Origin: Syntrophales bacterium
GTDB lineage: Bacteria; Desulfobacterota; Syntrophia; Syntrophales; UBA2210
Direction of reading: 5' to 3'
NCBI GenBank assembly: GCA_030655735.1
Contig: JAUSPK010000155.1
Location: forward strand, 1-6,283
Length of the DNA: 6,283 nt
The translations under genes were made by a program, and so were the position numbers. The notes below the pieces were generated by a model. That model saw only the letters and a list, made by a program, of their open reading frames with translations. It searched no databases and had not been told where the DNA came from. Shown here piece after piece: positions 4,924 to 6,283 of the stretch (its first letter is position 1; each line of letters opens with the position of its first letter).

Positions 4924-6204
4924 TTATCCTGTTTTTTCCTGTTCGTTATCTTCCGCCGTCTCGGAGATCGTTTCAAAAACCAAGATCGGTTTTTCTTTGT
5001 TGAGGACCACCTCCTCAGTGATAAGACATTCCCTTATGTCGCTGCGTGAGGGGATGTCATACATGATGTCCAGCATGGTGTCCTCCATAATGGCCTGGAG
5101 CCCCCTCGCGCCGGACTTTCGGTCCGCGGACAGTTTCGCTATGGCCTTCAGGGCGTCATCGGTAAAGGTCAGCTTCACGTCTTCCATCTCAAACATCTTT
5201 TTATACTGTTTTACCATGGAATTTCTGGGTTCGATCAGTATCCTCACCAGATCCTCGTCAACGAGGTCATAAAGGGTACCGATGACCGGAAGCCTCCCCA
5301 CAAACTCAGGGATCAGACCATACTTCAGGAGGTCTTCGGGCCTCACGCCCGCCAGGATTTCACCGACATTCTGTTCCTTCCTGCTCTTGATATCGGCACC
5401 GAATCCCATGGAGCTTACATTTATTCTCTTTTCGATAATATCTTCCAGGCCGTTAAAGGCTCCCCCGCATATGAACAGAATATTGGTGGTGTCCACCTGA
5501 ATGAATTCCTGCTGCGGATGTTTTCTCCCCCCCTTGGGAGGCACATTTGCCAAGGTCCCCTCTATTATCTTCAGGAGGGCCTGTTGAACCCCTTCACCGG
5601 ATACGTCCCTGGTGATGGAAGGGTTGCCCGATTTTTTCGATATCTTATCGATCTCGTCTATATAGACAATTCCGTGCGATGCCCGGGTGACATCATAGTT
5701 CGCGTTCTGGAGGAGGCTCAGTATGATATTCTCCACGTCCTCCCCGACGTATCCCGCCTCGGTCAGGGTAGTGGCATCGGCAATGGCAAAAGGGACATCC
5801 AGCATCCGTGCCAGGGTCCGTGCCAGGAGGGTTTTCCCCGTACCGGTAGGACCGATCAGGAGGATATTACTCTTCTGGAGTTCAACATCATTTAATTCAA
5901 CCCCTGAAAACAATCTCTTGTAGTGGTTGTAAACGGCGACGGAAAGGATCTTTTTCGACCGCTCCTGCCCCACGACATACTGGTCCAGAAACTTCTTGAT
6001 GTCCCTGGGCTCGGGAATGTCTTCTTTGGCGTTTTTGACGTTCCGGCTGCCGTCTTCTTCAACAATGCATCTGCACAGGTCTATGCATTCGTCACAGATA
6101 TAGGCAGTGGGACCGGCGACGAGTTTTTTGACTTCGTTCTGTGTCTTTCCGCAAAAGGAGCAGAAGAGCAGTCCCTGCTCGCCCTTATCAGGATTTTTTC
6201 CCAT
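4924..6204 (-). CDS. clpX: ClpX, ATPase and specificity subunit of the ClpXP protease
   Basis: ClpX is a hexameric AAA+ unfoldase that recognises tagged substrates, including ssrA-tagged proteins in well-studied species, and threads them into ClpP. The 426-residue product is full length (E. coli has 424). It has the N-terminal zinc-binding domain with C15, C18, C37 and C40; Walker A GPTGTGKT (118-125); pore-1 loop GYVG (151-154); Walker B IVYIDEID (179-186); pore-2 RDVSGEGVQ (199-207); the ClpP-docking loop; the arginine finger in PEFVGRLP (R304); and sensor-2 GAR (365-367). The docking loop reads MGF (266-268) where the classic tripeptide is IGF. The start at 6204 is supported by GAGG 9 nt upstream and by the usual distance to the zinc domain. 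It overlaps the clpP end by 17 nt and precedes lon by 9 nt, consistent with one operon. Confidence 0.98.
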   Translation of the reverse strand: MGKNPDKGEQGLLFCSFCGKTQNEVKKLVAGPTAYICDECIDLCRCIVEEDGSRNVKNAKEDIPEPRDIKKFLDQYVVGQERSKKILSVAVYNHYKRLFSGVELNDVELQKSNILLIGPTGTGKTLLARTLARMLDVPFAIADATTLTEAGYVGEDVENIILSLLQNANYDVTRASHGIVYIDEIDKISKKSGNPSITRDVSGEGVQQALLKIIEGTLANVPPKGGRKHPQQEFIQVDTTNILFICGGAFNGLEDIIEKRINVSSMGFGADIKSRKEQNVGEILAGVRPEDLLKYGLIPEFVGRLPVIGTLYDLVDEDLVRILIEPRNSMVKQYKKMFEMEDVKLTFTDDALKAIAKLSADRKSGARGLQAIMEDTMLDIMYDIPSRSDIRECLITEEVVLNKEKPILVFETISETAEDNEQEKTG

Positions 6205-6283
6205 GAAAAGCTTCCTCTTCCTTTGTTCTCTTTATAATAATTTGGTCAATTATACCATATTCTTTAGCCTGGCTGCTCGTCAT
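6188..6283 (-). CDS. clpP: ClpP protease subunit, C-terminal end only (partial)
   Basis: From the right edge the minus strand encodes 31 residues ending at TGA (6188-6190). They begin MTSSQAKEYGIIDQII, which matches the conserved C-terminal end of ClpP (the EAKEYGLID-type motif after the last helix). ClpP is the tetradecameric serine peptidase that partners ClpX. The catalytic residues and most of the gene lie to the right of the window, so the leading Met is internal, not a start. After the conserved motif about 14 more residues, rich in Lys and Glu, follow and overlap the clpX start by 17 nt. The motif and the position directly before clpX make the identity nearly certain despite the short stretch. 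Confidence 0.88.
   Translation of the reverse strand: MTSSQAKEYGIIDQIIIKRTKEEEAFHGKKS

Noticed and set aside
5518..5895. 125-codon plus-strand frame opposite clpX
   Set aside because: It is antisense to the Walker A, pore-loop and Walker B region of ClpX and has no independent coding signal.

Overview
The window comes from a bacterial chromosome. Its right two thirds hold a housekeeping proteolysis cluster on the minus strand, reading right to left: the 3' end of clpP, then clpX, then lon, then tRNA-Val(TAC) and tRNA-Asp(GTC), closed by a strong intrinsic terminator. The gene order and the ClpX and Lon sequences recall Desulfobacterota (former Deltaproteobacteria, perhaps a Syntrophales-like lineage). 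That placement rests on recall of family sequences, not on a search, and should be held loosely.

Left arm, about 1-1315, plus strand: the 3' part of a YbiT-type ABC-F ATPase gene. Its 5' end lies outside the window. An in-frame TGA at 92-94 interrupts an otherwise well-conserved reading frame, so the gene is either a recent pseudogene or carries a sequencing error. From 1316 to 1656 I see no convincing gene, only inverted repeats.

Middle, about 1657-2250, minus strand: a 71-residue, two-helix membrane protein gene with a near-perfect Shine-Dalgarno sequence. About 70 bp upstream of it is a 15-bp-stem intrinsic terminator with no recognised gene feeding into it. Upstream of that terminator are two copies of a 15-bp repeat at a 19-bp period, each containing TTGACA. 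The arrangement suggests either a small RNA of about 110 nt or a terminated leader before the small membrane gene. A degenerate mobile-element end is an alternative reading of the repeats.

Right arm, 2256-6283, minus strand: clpP overlaps clpX by 17 nt and clpX is 9 nt from lon, which suggests one co-transcribed unit. ClpX and ClpP form the ClpXP unfoldase-protease, and Lon is the second major ATP-dependent quality-control protease. The two tRNAs follow lon by 72 nt and have a plausible promoter of their own.

I found no convincing new multi-gene system. The places most worth a second look are the orphan terminator and repeat region at 1942-2107, the small membrane gene, and the interrupted ABC-F gene.
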